This document shows positions 46,963 to 56,227 of a stretch of DNA of 64,000 bases, piece after piece (the stretch's first letter is position 1; each line of letters opens with the position of its first letter). The stretch lies in contig NW_027043829.1 in the NCBI RefSeq assembly GCF_037102585.1, positions 868,001 to 932,000 on the forward strand, read 5' to 3'. Made by a program: the position numbers and the translations under genes. The notes below the pieces were generated by a model. It worked only from the letters and a program-made list of their open reading frames with translations, was not told where the DNA came from and did no database searches. The stretch comes from Saccharomycopsis crataegensis (Eukaryota > Ascomycota > Saccharomycetes > Ascoideales > Saccharomycopsidaceae).

Positions 46963-47800
46963 CCCGGATTATGTTTCCAAAAAAAAAAAGACAAAATGAG
47001 CAGTTGTGTTAATAAGGGTGTTTAGTTTTGTAACTTGAGATGTTGTTGTTATCGTATAAGGCCCCTTCTTTGTGTTTGTTATCTTCCTTAGCCCCTGTTT
47101 ATGTGAAATGCAAAAAGCGACCCAGAAGATCCTAAGAGGTGTGGCAGTGTTGCTTGGTGTATATGACAGTTTTTTGGAACAAATCCAAACAAATAGAAAA
47201 AAAAACTTGTGTGGAAAGTATCACTCAAGGGTAAAGCGATCAAAAAAGATGTTCGGTAAAAGTTGGTGCTGGTTTGGCGAACCTATTTGCTAACACTCAG
47301 AGAAAAATCATCCCAAAAAAAAAAAGGCCATAACTTTATGCACGTAGACGCAGAGACACGTGGTAATTAACGAGCTGTACATAGATCCCCTGTGGGCGGG
47401 TGACATACGTCTTTTTTTTTGGCACCAATGCCATACCTTACGTAAGCAAGGTTATTATTATTATTATAAAGATTTAGTATACTAAAGTGCAAATGCAATA
47501 TTTAAAAGAACTGAAGATACAGGAACCAATAACCAAAGATAAGAAAAACAATCAAGTATGAAGAAAACCAGAAAAAAAAATATAAAAAAAAAAGTGCAGG
47601 GCAGGGCAGGGCAGGGGAAGAAAAGATGATTGATGACCTATCTAATAATACAAACATCATATCAGCAAAATAGAAATACAGAAACCAGAATAAAGAAATA
47701 TGGTCATAAGTAGGATGCAGAAAGAAATCAAGAGAGAATATACAAAAAAATTTCTATGGTAAAAAGGAATACCATTTCATGATAGCTCGCGAGCTCATGC
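46963..47800. other. Intergenic region SREBP-type gene - YBL028C-type gene
   Basis: An 838-base region. The right side of the SREBP-type gene is its promoter, with an A-tract (46980-46990), a CACGTGG core (47360-47366) and A-runs. A GCAGG pentanucleotide repeat lies at 47596-47616. No gene is seen; the plus-strand frame 47072-47293 lacks coding character. Confidence 0.4.
47596..47616. repeat. GCAGG pentanucleotide repeat
   Basis: Four copies of GCAGG in an otherwise AT-rich region. Confidence 0.8.
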
Positions 47801-48130
47801 TTATTTCTTGAAAACCAAAGCCTTTCTTCTCTTATTCTTCTTGATCTTATTTTTCTTGTAAGTGACATGTCTACTTGGCCTCCAGCCACTAGTGTTCACC
47901 TTCTTAAGGTCTTTAGGTTGGGCTTCACCATCAATTTCCATAGATTGGGCTTCAGTTTCTTCACCACCTTCAGATTTCTTCAAACTTTCCTTGACCTTTT
48001 GCTTCTTCAAGTCACTTGCCAACTTCTTGGCCAATCTCTCTTCTCTGGCCTTGACAACATCGGTGAAAAAAGCACCACGCTTGATAGATTTAGCGGCAAG
48101 AGCCTGACTGTTTCTCAAAGAACGGGCCAT
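47801..48130 (-). CDS. Small nucleolar pre-60S protein, YBL028C type
   Basis: A 109-residue, very basic protein. It starts MARSLRNSQALAAKSIKRGAFF, the signature of the UPF0642/DUF2423 family, has a charged helical centre, and ends with a Lys/Arg block (KKNKIKKNKRRKALVFKK). The family is nucleolar and associates with early 60S precursors. The open frame extends 9 codons upstream, but the conserved start is the ATG at 48130. It is divergent from RPL19, and the same pair (YBL028C and RPL19B, YBL027W) lies side by side in S. cerevisiae, which strengthens the call. Confidence 0.9.
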   Translation of the reverse strand: MARSLRNSQALAAKSIKRGAFFTDVVKAREERLAKKLASDLKKQKVKESLKKSEGGEETEAQSMEIDGEAQPKDLKKVNTSGWRPSRHVTYKKNKIKKNKRRKALVFKK

Positions 48131-48194
48131 TATTGTGAAACTGAGTAGATTAAACAAGGCTGTCTTCTAAATGCTTTAAGTAATAAATGCCTGC

Positions 48195-48201
48195 CTCATC
48201 G
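48195..48201 (-). promoter_or_regulatory. PAC-type element (CGATGAG)
   Basis: Reads CGATGAG on the minus strand, 65 bases upstream of the start of a ribosome-biogenesis gene, which is the expected place for a PAC element. Confidence 0.45.
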
Positions 48202-48248
48202 GTAGAAAAAAAAAAAAAATTAAAAGAAAAAAAAAATTCTGCATATTT

Positions 48249-48255
48249 CACGTGA
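48249..48255. promoter_or_regulatory. CACGTGA E-box in the RPL19 promoter
   Basis: An exact Cbf1-type CACGTGA 225 bases upstream of the RPL19 start. Confidence 0.45.
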
Positions 48256-48479
48256 TCCGATATTTTAGGGCGCTGGCCTATTTTTTCTCGATATCATATG
48301 ATACTCATTAGGGCAGTTTTGCAAACGTGATCTGTGACTAGTATTACTAAGCATCATGTGCCTTCTCTTTTTTTTTTTTCCTGGAGGTTGATGCTTACCG
48401 CTCAAAAAATTAAAAATATTAAAATTTCTTCAAGTCGATATAGATTGTACTATTGAAGGATATAGCAAATCAAGGAAAA

Positions 48480-49569
48480 ATGTGAGTATTGGATGAGTGC
48501 AAGGGAACTATTGGAATAACAAGTAATCAGTCATTAAGAATAAAGGGATTGTTTATGTTTATATGAAAAAAGAATAGTAATGAAATGATGAACAGTCAAA
48601 GATTCAAGTTTTTCAATTGATCAAATTTCGGAAATGGGGAGTTTGTATTAATTAATGAGAAAGTCAATCAAATTGTTGTTATACTCCTTTATTATCAATC
48701 AAGTTTACATCAAAGAAGTTTTTCAAGGGCTGTTTAAATAGCTAAATATTTTTGATTTTATGAAGTTTCACTGGAAAAACTTTTCAATAAGACAACACTT
48801 CAATCGGAATCATCACTCATCACTTTCTGATTTGCAAATGAATTTAGAAAGGAAATCTATTTGTCCACTTTTTTTTTAAAGTATTCGTTCGGCATTTATG
48901 AGAAAATTTTTATCTCTAGATTAATAAACTGTTTATAAGTTATACCATTGGTTTGCATTACCTGTGAGATATATTTATGTTCAAAATACTAATATGTTTT
49001 ATAGGGCTAACTTGAAGACTCAAAAGAGACTTGCCGCATCTGTCATCGGTGTTGGTAAGAGAAAGATCTGGTTGGATCCAAATGAAACAACCGAAATTGC
49101 TCAAGCTAACTCTCGTGCTGCTATCAGAAAGTTGTACAAGAACGGTACCATTGTCAAGAAGCCAGACACCCCACACTCCAGATCCCATGCCAGAAGATTG
49201 GCTGAATCTAAGAGAACTGGTAGACACACCGGTTACGGTAAGAGAAAGGGTACCAAGGAAGCTCGTTTCCCATCTAGTGTCATCTGGATGAGAAGATTGA
49301 GAGTCTTAAGAAGTATGTTGGTCAAGTACAGAGATGCTGGTAAGATTGACAGACACTTGTACCACTCTTTGTACAAGGCTGCCAAGGGTAACGCTTTCAA
49401 GCACAAGAGAGCTTTGGTTGAACACATTATCCAAGCTAAGGCTGAAGCCCAACGTGAAAAGGCTCTTAAGGAAGAATCTGAAGCTAGAAGATCTAGAAAC
49501 AAGGCTGCTAGACAAAGAAGACAAGAACGTGTTGACGCCAAGAGAGAAGCTTTGCTCAAGAGCGAGTAA
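48480..49569 (+). CDS. RPL19: Ribosomal protein eL19 (RPL19), start codon split by an intron
   Basis: Exon 1 contributes only the AT of the start codon (48480-48481); exon 2 begins with G at 49005 and runs to 49569, giving 188 residues. The protein [20 protein letters not shown] is unmistakably eL19, with the C-terminal long basic helix ([18 protein letters not shown]). It is a structural protein of the 60S subunit. The donor GTGAGT follows AT directly, and TACTAAT then TTTTATAG precede G-GCT. As far as I recall, S. cerevisiae RPL19 genes are also split within the ATG. Codon use is extremely biased (TTG, AAG, AGA, GGT), as expected for a ribosomal protein. Confidence 0.95.
48482..49004 (+). 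other. RPL19 intron (523 nt)
   Basis: Donor GTGAGT at 48482, branch sequence TACTAAT at 48988-48994, acceptor TATAG ending at 49004. It is by far the longest intron in the window. I looked for a box C/D pair that would mark an intronic snoRNA; a TGATGA occurs near 48585, but no matching CTGA at a suitable distance with closing stems was found. Confidence 0.9.
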
Positions 49570-49970
49570 GTTATTTAATGACTGGTTTTATAATATTAAT
49601 TCAAGCTCATTTATAATTTTGTAACCCTTATCTTATTGGATGATGTACTTCCTACTTTTTTTCTTTAATAGTAATGTTTCTTTTCAATATCTTATATCGT
49701 CAACCTTGTGTTGCAGCTTAGTGTATTTTATTTGCTTATAGCATTAATTTGGCTAGGTTACAGTAGAAAAATGTTAGGTGTTTGTCTCAAAGGCTCAGAG
49801 ATAGCAAGGGTGTTTGTTATGTCATGTGGCTCAGCGAACAATGCGCTTGTTTTTCGCGGAATTTCTGAACACCGTTTCATAAATGAGGAAAACAAAAGAT
49901 TTGAAAATTTCTCAACAAGTAGACCAGAAATATACCCATAAACCCCATTTAATAATATCCACAAAACACA
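49570..49970. other. Intergenic region RPL19 - GLTP gene
   Basis: A 401-base region with the RPL19 3' end and the promoter of the GLTP gene. No motif stands out. Short frames on both strands lack coding character. Confidence 0.35.
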
Positions 49971-50567
49971 ATGAGCACCTTCTTCGATGAAATGCAAAAG
50001 TCCTTTACTGACGTTCCAGTCAGTGCGGACAAAAAAGTCAGCACTTCTGAATTCTTGGAGGCTTCTGAATCCTTAGTCAAATTGTTTGATTTGTTTGGCT
50101 CATCTGCTTTCTCTGTTGTTCAAAATGACATGAATGGTAACATCAAGAAAATTCGTGAATATCTTCTCAAAAACCCAGCCAATGCTGCTACTTTGCAAGA
50201 CTTAGTTTTGGCTGAAGCTGGCACCAAATCCAAGACCGCAACCCAGGGTCTTTTGTGGCTTTCTAGAGGTTTGCAATTCACTGCTGAATCCTTGAAGGAA
50301 ACTATTGACAACCCAACTAAAGAGCTTAGTGACACTTTCACTGCCGGTTACAACAAGACTTTGGTTAAGTATCACTCTTTTGTCGTCAAGCCAGTTTTCA
50401 AGTTGGCCATGAAGGCTTGCCCATACAGAAAGGACTTCTTTGCCAAGTTGGGTGCTGACCAAACTAAAGTCCTTGCACAATTGAAGGCCTGGTTAGCTGC
50501 TTTGCAAAACATTGTCTCCATCATCTTTGAATTCTTTGCTTCAGGTAACTACGGTAAGGGTTTATAA
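49971..50567 (+). CDS. Glycolipid transfer protein (GLTP / HET-C2 family)
   Basis: A 198-residue all-helical GLTP-domain protein. The sphingolipid headgroup site is visible: D and N of QNDMNGNIKKI (about 52-62), the stacking Trp of LLWLSRGLQF (about 95-104) and the His of LVKYHSF (about 133). GLTP proteins move glycosphingolipids or ceramide derivatives between membranes without vesicles; the fungal HET-C2 member was found through heterokaryon incompatibility. To my knowledge S. cerevisiae lacks the family while many other yeasts keep it. No signal peptide, so cytosolic. Codon bias is moderate to high, suggesting good expression. Confidence 0.9.
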   Translation: MSTFFDEMQKSFTDVPVSADKKVSTSEFLEASESLVKLFDLFGSSAFSVVQNDMNGNIKKIREYLLKNPANAATLQDLVLAEAGTKSKTATQGLLWLSRGLQFTAESLKETIDNPTKELSDTFTAGYNKTLVKYHSFVVKPVFKLAMKACPYRKDFFAKLGADQTKVLAQLKAWLAALQNIVSIIFEFFASGNYGKGL

Positions 50568-51611
50568 TCGCTGAGCGACTCATTAGACCTTACGTAACCG
50601 ACAATCAATGCAGAACTACCATATATAAAAGAAATCCTATAATATATCTATAAATTGACTATCATATTTATGTTCATTTATCCTGTGTAAATTTTTTGCA
50701 AACTATTCAAAAAGTCTTGCGTACTGTTTGGCTGTATTTATAGTGAGCTCAAAAAAAACTTGGGTCATGTTAAAAATCATCATGACTACTCAGGAATCAT
50801 TTCTATGGATATTCCTAGGTTTATGAACCTTATCTAGCGAGTAATGTTTTTCAGAAAAATTTTTTTTTTCATATTCTTTTATGTCTGTTTAAGCATTCCT
50901 ACCTAGTGAGCAAAGGAAAAATAATAATAAAGAAAACAAGAAAAAAAAGGAAAAGAAAATTATATAATGATAGCAATACTTTTTTCTTGAAGAAAGTTGA
51001 TTTGATTTAGAATCAATTTTACTACAAGTTAAGATTTCAGAACCGCCATATCAAACAATACTTTTAAAACGATAACAATACTCTGTAAAAAGGAAAATGA
51101 ACTCCAAATTCTCTTTGAGATTAGTTAATTGAACTTTACTACTAATATAACCGAAGGTTGCACCCAGTATCAACAATGAGAGCCAGGAGTCTTTTCAAAA
51201 ACATAATCAACATTTTAAAATGATTACTTTCATATTTTGGAACACACTACTAATCAACTTTAATCATTTAGGAAAATCAATGGGATTCCAGGACGGTTTT
51301 AGAAAAACTAATACGCGTTAATTCATTATTCTACACCAATTTAGAATCTAATTCTGTATTTAAATATAGATATGTTCATACTTAATTGATAACATACTAC
51401 TTTCCCAGGGTTTCTTGCAAGTTAATAGAAACACCCATATAACACTGGACATGTTTGGTACATCACGTGAAAACATTGGGAAAAACGCATCGCTGAAAGC
51501 TCAGAGAACTATTGGTGATTTGTGCTGTAATTGGACGACAATATTTCTGGAAGATAGAGCCAAAAGACCGATTCAGAAAAGCCCTTCTATTTATTTACCT
51601 GGTATTAATGA
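50568..51611. other. Intergenic region GLTP gene - EMC10
   Basis: A 1044-base AT-rich region. I see A-runs (50940-50960), a CACGTGA-type core (51464-51470) 140 bases upstream of EMC10, and no coding character in the short frames. No RNA gene is recognised. Confidence 0.4.
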
Positions 51612-52436
51612 ATGATGTCGCAGCTCACATTGACCTTCATTTGTTTTCTTCTATCAACATTTAGTAGCCTAATTGCTGCTGTCGATTTGGATCTGATAAT
51701 AACTACTCCAATTTATATCAAAAGTTTGACAACTGATAATGTGGAAAAGTTTGGGGATCTACATTATGATAAAACTTCAGATTCTGGTATCTTCAACCCC
51801 GAGTTAGATGTGATTTCTATTGCTAATGAGAAACAAACATTTTCCTTAGAGGGATTTGATGATGATAAAGTGTGCATTGGGTTGAAAGATGAAGTGGAAG
51901 AATTAAATTGTTTCAGTTTTAAAAAAGTAAGTCTGGATGCCTGATTACGCCCTAGGTCATGTTGTGTCGGACTTTCTTTTCTTTTTGTCCACTCTCGATG
52001 GGATGATATTTAAGTACGAACAATTGTTACTAACCAAAGTTTTTAGATATCAAATCCAGTGAAGGGCAAATTTATTATACACACAAATACAAAGAATATT
52101 CCTTATTTTTTTGACTTTATAGTTGAAACAGAAAACCTTCAGAGCTCTCAAAAGGCACAGAGGGTTACATCGTCTAAAGGTAGAGGTAAAAGCGCCCAGA
52201 AGGAAGATGATTCTCTTATTCCGGTTGTGGTGGAGAAAGTTTCACTTGGTGTTAGACCAACTCTTAAAAGCCCTGAAATCAAGGAAAAGAAAACAAAGGA
52301 ACAAGTTGCTAAGGAAAAAATTGAAGGAGATAAGACATTTTTCCAAAAATACTGGATGTACCTCTTACCAATAGCGATTATGGTAATGTTCGGCGGTGGG
52401 GGCGATTCAAATGCTGCTGCTCCTGCTCCAAAATGA
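51612..52436 (+). CDS. EMC10: EMC10, ER membrane complex subunit 10, two exons
   Basis: Exon 1 (51612-51926, 105 codons) and exon 2 (52047-52436) join in phase 0 to give 234 residues. A signal peptide (about 1-23) is followed by a lumenal beta-rich domain, a charged linker, and one C-terminal membrane segment in FFQKYWMYLLPIAIMVMFGG, the typical end of Emc10. The EMC inserts tail-anchored and multi-pass proteins into the ER membrane. Neither exon alone would make a sensible protein: exon 1 has the signal peptide and exon 2 the anchor. Two ATGs in a row open the frame. Confidence 0.88.
51927..52046 (+). other. EMC10 intron (120 nt)
   Basis: Donor GTAAGT at 51927, branch point TACTAAC at 52028-52034, acceptor TTTTAG ending at 52046. 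The junction keeps the frame. Confidence 0.9.
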
Positions 52437-53071
52437 TTGAATCCATACATCTTTATGTATGTATTTTCTAAGTTACACTGTCATGAACATGTGAATATAT
52501 GGCAGATAAATTGCAGGGCATTATTAACCATCTATTTCGTGGAACTCTGTTGGTTTTGCAGTCTAATATAATATCTAATATAATTTCCATTTATTCATTC
52601 TTCTATCACCTAAAAAGTAGCTATACTATTATTTTGATCTCAAAAGCATATACTATACATCTACTGAAGGCTGAAGATCTACTTGCCTTATATTCTGCTG
52701 TCACCGTGCTGTTATGAGCGCGAGAATTTTTTTTTTTTTTTTTTTTTTTACGGATTAAACCTAACAGGCTTTTTAGGGCCAATTTTATAGCATTGTGCAT
52801 GGTTTAAATGTTCACCATTTTTTATTTTTAGTTTGTCATTAATATGCTCGGAATCGAGACTATTTAATTTTTAAAATATTAATTGGTCTCAGCAAATTTG
52901 AATAATCACCGGAAAGTGCCACTAGTTTCCCACCGGAACCTGAAGGGTAAATTATTGTACTGCAAAAGTTTTCGGGGAAATCTTTTTCTTTCTGCCCTCA
53001 TCATCACAACAACTTAATCATATATCTTCCACCACATATTCAAAGGATACTTCTAAAATAACATAGACAAA
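52437..53071. other. Intergenic region EMC10 - ARO80-type gene
   Basis: A 635-base region with a T-run (52729-52749) and the promoter of the zinc-cluster gene, in which a CCGGAA-rich patch (52905-52940) stands out, with CACCGG occurring twice (52908-52913 and 52931-52936). No gene is seen. Confidence 0.4.
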
Positions 53072-55927
53072 ATGAACAACATTTTAAATGATACAGAAAG
53101 CCTGCCCATATCGCAAGATCTGAAAAGACAGAAAATATCGTTCGACGGATCTCAAAACACAAATGGCATCGGCGGCCTTGCATCATCATCGAGCGGAAAA
53201 CAGTTCAAAAGAAGTTATAAGGCTTGTCTCAGCTGTCGTACAAGAAAGATCAAATGTGACTTAGGATCTCCCAGTAATCCAATAGATCCCCCTTGTGCCA
53301 GGTGCCGCCGTGAGAGAAAAGACTGTGTGTTTGCTGAATCCAGAAGGGGAGCAGGCGCCAGAAAGAAGAAGGATAAAGATGGCCTTGGAGATGGATTGAA
53401 ACTTCCGGATATCAACAGTCTAATGGGCCAGCGGTTTCCAAATCCTATACAAGGAGCTAATTATACGAACCCTACGATTGAACAACAGAGATCGATAGTC
53501 CAATCCTACGGAAAATTGTCTCAGGGAAACAACACATCTGAAGTATCAACAATGCAAGGCGCTTTGTTATTTCTTGCAAATGCCGCGGGTACTATTGCTA
53601 AAGCGGATGAAAGAGATAGATTGATAGGCGGAAAGCTTTCACAAGATGGTTCTACAGTTACAACAACAGAAAATATTGCTCCTATTCCATCAAACAGAGA
53701 TGCAGATATTTTGGAAATAATGAACAATAACAGAAGCCCAACTCCTGATATTCAAGAAATTGTCCCTAAAATTAGACTATCTGCAGTGGAGTACATTGGT
53801 GAGGGTAAAATATTGAGTGAAAAGGAAGCTACCGACTTGGTTGATTTCTATTTTAATTACATGCATCCTTTCTATCCCTATATTACTCCGGATTTGCACG
53901 ATGCAAACGTACTAACCAGTTATCCTATTCTTTTATGTGCTATTTTGACCATATCCTCAAGATACAAACCACTTATTGAAGAAAATGTTCAGGAAAATGA
54001 AGATACTAATACAGGTACCGGCAAGCCCGCCAGAAGCCCTCAAGCGGACAAGAGATTAGAAACTCATGAAAAATTGTGGATTTACTGCCAAAAATTGGTT
54101 TCGCAAAGTGTATGGGGTGAGGCTTCTACAAGATCTATTGGGACTGTTTTTGCGTTTTTATTGTTTACTGAATGGAACCCCAGAGCAATTCACTGGAAAT
54201 GGGATGATTATGCCAATATACACAGCATTATTACATCGACAAGTGATGGGAAAACGGCCAATAATGGCAAGGACGAAGATTCTTTAGCAGGAATCGGTGC
54301 AATGAGAAGAAGTAGCAGAATGTCCTGGATGTTGTGTGGTACCTCGATTAGGTTAGCTCAAGATATGGGATTTATGGAAAATAGTTCAAGAGTCTTTGTT
54401 GCCACCCATCTTTCAGAAACTACAATTGCAATGACTTGTGGCCAACGAAGTATGTTAGCTCAGTCTTTGGCAGAAGTAAATATGAACGACGAAGCAACTT
54501 TTACAGAGTCATATCAAAAAGAAGATGAAATTGTGTTGATTGGGGATGAAGATGCTTTGAAGAGCGCTAATCGAGCTGAACAGCCATTGAAATTCACCCT
54601 CTTTCAGCGAGCCAATGTGGAGTTATTGAAGATCTCTTCCTTGGCTTATGAAACATTGTACTGTGGTAGATCATATGCAATCACCGATCAGAAGCAAATT
54701 TTGGCAATCTTAAGTATCTTGTCTCCTCTTCTTGAAGGTTGGGAGGCAAAATACAGAAAATTATTGGAATACCAGGACATCAAAATTAATCCTAGTACCC
54801 AATATTTGGTGAAAAACGCCATAAAGCTCACCAAGGATGAGAAGCTGGATATTAAAAGAGTCATGGATCACGAGTCTCTCAGATTTGATTACTATTATGC
54901 TCAGTTATACATTTATTCATTGGCTTTGTTCAATGAGCCCTCTGGTGCTTCCCAGACTTCTTCCAAGAAACATTTGAGATTAGATGAACTAACTAAGGCT
55001 TCCAAGTATATAGAGTTGGCTTTCCAAGCTGCTAAGGAAATTTTGGCCACCGCCACCAGAGTTCATAAATTAAGAATGCTTCGTTTCATGCCCGTGAGAT
55101 GGGTGACCAGAATTGTCAGATCGGTAGCGTTTGTGGTGAAATGTTATATGACTTTGACATCCAACATCAACAATAATTATTCGTCCACTATAGTCAGTCT
55201 TTCAGTTATTCCGACCGATGATATTGTTCAAACCATTCAGAAAGCAGCAATAACTTTGCGAGAAGCCTCCCCCGATGAATTGCATTTGTGTACTAGATAC
55301 TCAACAATCTTGATGTATTTGTGCTCCGAAATGAGAGCTAGCAAAGCCGCTGCTGATGCACAATATAACAATGTGAAGAAAGCTAACAAGAAAGCCACCA
55401 ATACGAAAGAAAGCAAAAATTCTGACGATGATGATAATAATAATAATGTTGATGAGTCGGAAACGGTAGTCAATTACAATACTGATAGCAACCAGCCCCC
55501 AAGTACCGTGGCTACCACTAATGATACAAGTGTTACTGGGCCTCAACAACAACTACCTTATCAACCACCTTACACGGATGCGTCATCGTCTTATCAGTAT
55601 CAATATAATAGTAACGGAATGTATAATCCTGGACCGAATTATGAGCAAAATAATATGAATAACGGTTCAACATCGGTGCCTCTGCATTCGTATGGTTATT
55701 CTACAAACCTTCCCCAACAATATGGCAATGATGGTTATAATGGACAATCTATGTCTGGGACTAATTATTCCGTCTACCTTGATCAATGGCAAACGTCAAT
55801 GCAGAATTTTGGGCTAGATTTTGTTGATCCTTTCACTGAGAGAATTGAACAGCGGATGAGGGATAATAATGCTTCAACAGGTACTATTGGTCCTTCCCAT
55901 GTTAATGGTGACAATCAGCAAAAGTGA
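53072..55927 (+). CDS. ARO80: Zn2Cys6 transcription factor, ARO80 type
   Basis: A 951-residue zinc-cluster activator. The binuclear cluster YKACLSCRTRKIKCDLGSPS with PPCARCRRERKDCVF starts near residue 49; the long spacer between the third and fourth Cys and the flanking sequence match yeast Aro80, which is also about 950 residues long. The middle region (about 235-700) is the fungal-specific regulatory domain (DLVDFYFNYMHPFYPYI is its typical start). The C-terminal 180 residues are rich in Asn, Tyr, Gln and Ser and probably activate. Aro80 switches on aromatic amino-acid catabolism (ARO9, ARO10) in response to Trp, Phe and Tyr. The identity rests on the cluster and length. Confidence 0.8.
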   Translation: MNNILNDTESLPISQDLKRQKISFDGSQNTNGIGGLASSSSGKQFKRSYKACLSCRTRKIKCDLGSPSNPIDPPCARCRRERKDCVFAESRRGAGARKKKDKDGLGDGLKLPDINSLMGQRFPNPIQGANYTNPTIEQQRSIVQSYGKLSQGNNTSEVSTMQGALLFLANAAGTIAKADERDRLIGGKLSQDGSTVTTTENIAPIPSNRDADILEIMNNNRSPTPDIQEIVPKIRLSAVEYIGEGKILSEKEATDLVDFYFNYMHPFYPYITPDLHDANVLTSYPILLCAILTISSRYKPLIEENVQENEDTNTGTGKPARSPQADKRLETHEKLWIYCQKLVSQSVWGEASTRSIGTVFAFLLFTEWNPRAIHWKWDDYANIHSIITSTSDGKTANNGKDEDSLAGIGAMRRSSRMSWMLCGTSIRLAQDMGFMENSSRVFVATHLSETTIAMTCGQRSMLAQSLAEVNMNDEATFTESYQKEDEIVLIGDEDALKSANRAEQPLKFTLFQRANVELLKISSLAYETLYCGRSYAITDQKQILAILSILSPLLEGWEAKYRKLLEYQDIKINPSTQYLVKNAIKLTKDEKLDIKRVMDHESLRFDYYYAQLYIYSLALFNEPSGASQTSSKKHLRLDELTKASKYIELAFQAAKEILATATRVHKLRMLRFMPVRWVTRIVRSVAFVVKCYMTLTSNINNNYSSTIVSLSVIPTDDIVQTIQKAAITLREASPDELHLCTRYSTILMYLCSEMRASKAAADAQYNNVKKANKKATNTKESKNSDDDDNNNNVDESETVVNYNTDSNQPPSTVATTNDTSVTGPQQQLPYQPPYTDASSSYQYQYNSNGMYNPGPNYEQNNMNNGSTSVPLHSYGYSTNLPQQYGNDGYNGQSMSGTNYSVYLDQWQTSMQNFGLDFVDPFTERIEQRMRDNNASTGTIGPSHVNGDNQQK

Positions 55928-56227
55928 TGTGAGGCAGAAATTTAACGCGAAAAGATCAAACATCTACATATATATGTATGCAAACTAATCAATATTATTA
56001 TAAACTCTTATATATATTTATGTGTATATCATTTTCTATGGGGAATCTTTTAGATCATTTTAACCTTATTTTATATGCAGGGATTATCTATTTTCCCTTC
56101 AGTGAGGATATTCATTCAAAAAGGAAACATGGGCAAACAAAAAGTAATTAAACCCAGCACCACACCCTTCGTCATCACCAACAAGAAGGAAAAAAAAAAA
56201 AAAAGAAGTCATTCGAGCTAGGATCAC
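55928..56227. other. Convergent 3' region ARO80-type / deubiquitinase
   Basis: A 300-base gap between converging genes, with TATATATGTATG (55968-55979) and TATATATATTTATGTG (56009-56024) as likely 3'-end elements and an A-tract (56190-56204). Confidence 0.4.

Larger units (their letters stand above)
48131..48479. promoter_or_regulatory. Divergent promoter YBL028C-type / RPL19
   Basis: A 349-base region shared by two ribosome-related genes. It has a PAC-type CTCATCG (48195-48201) 65 bases before the YBL028C-type start, an A-tract (48208-48222), a CACGTGA E-box (48249-48255), TTAGGGC/ATTAGGGCAG sequences (48274-48316) of the kind that suits Tbf1-like factors, and a T-run (48369-48381) on the RPL19 side. 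Cbf1-type and Tbf1-type sites are known in ribosomal-protein promoters of many yeasts. Confidence 0.5.

Noticed and set aside
48482-49004. Intronic box C/D snoRNA in RPL19
   Set aside because: One TGATGA is present, but no D box with flanking stem at the right distance was found.
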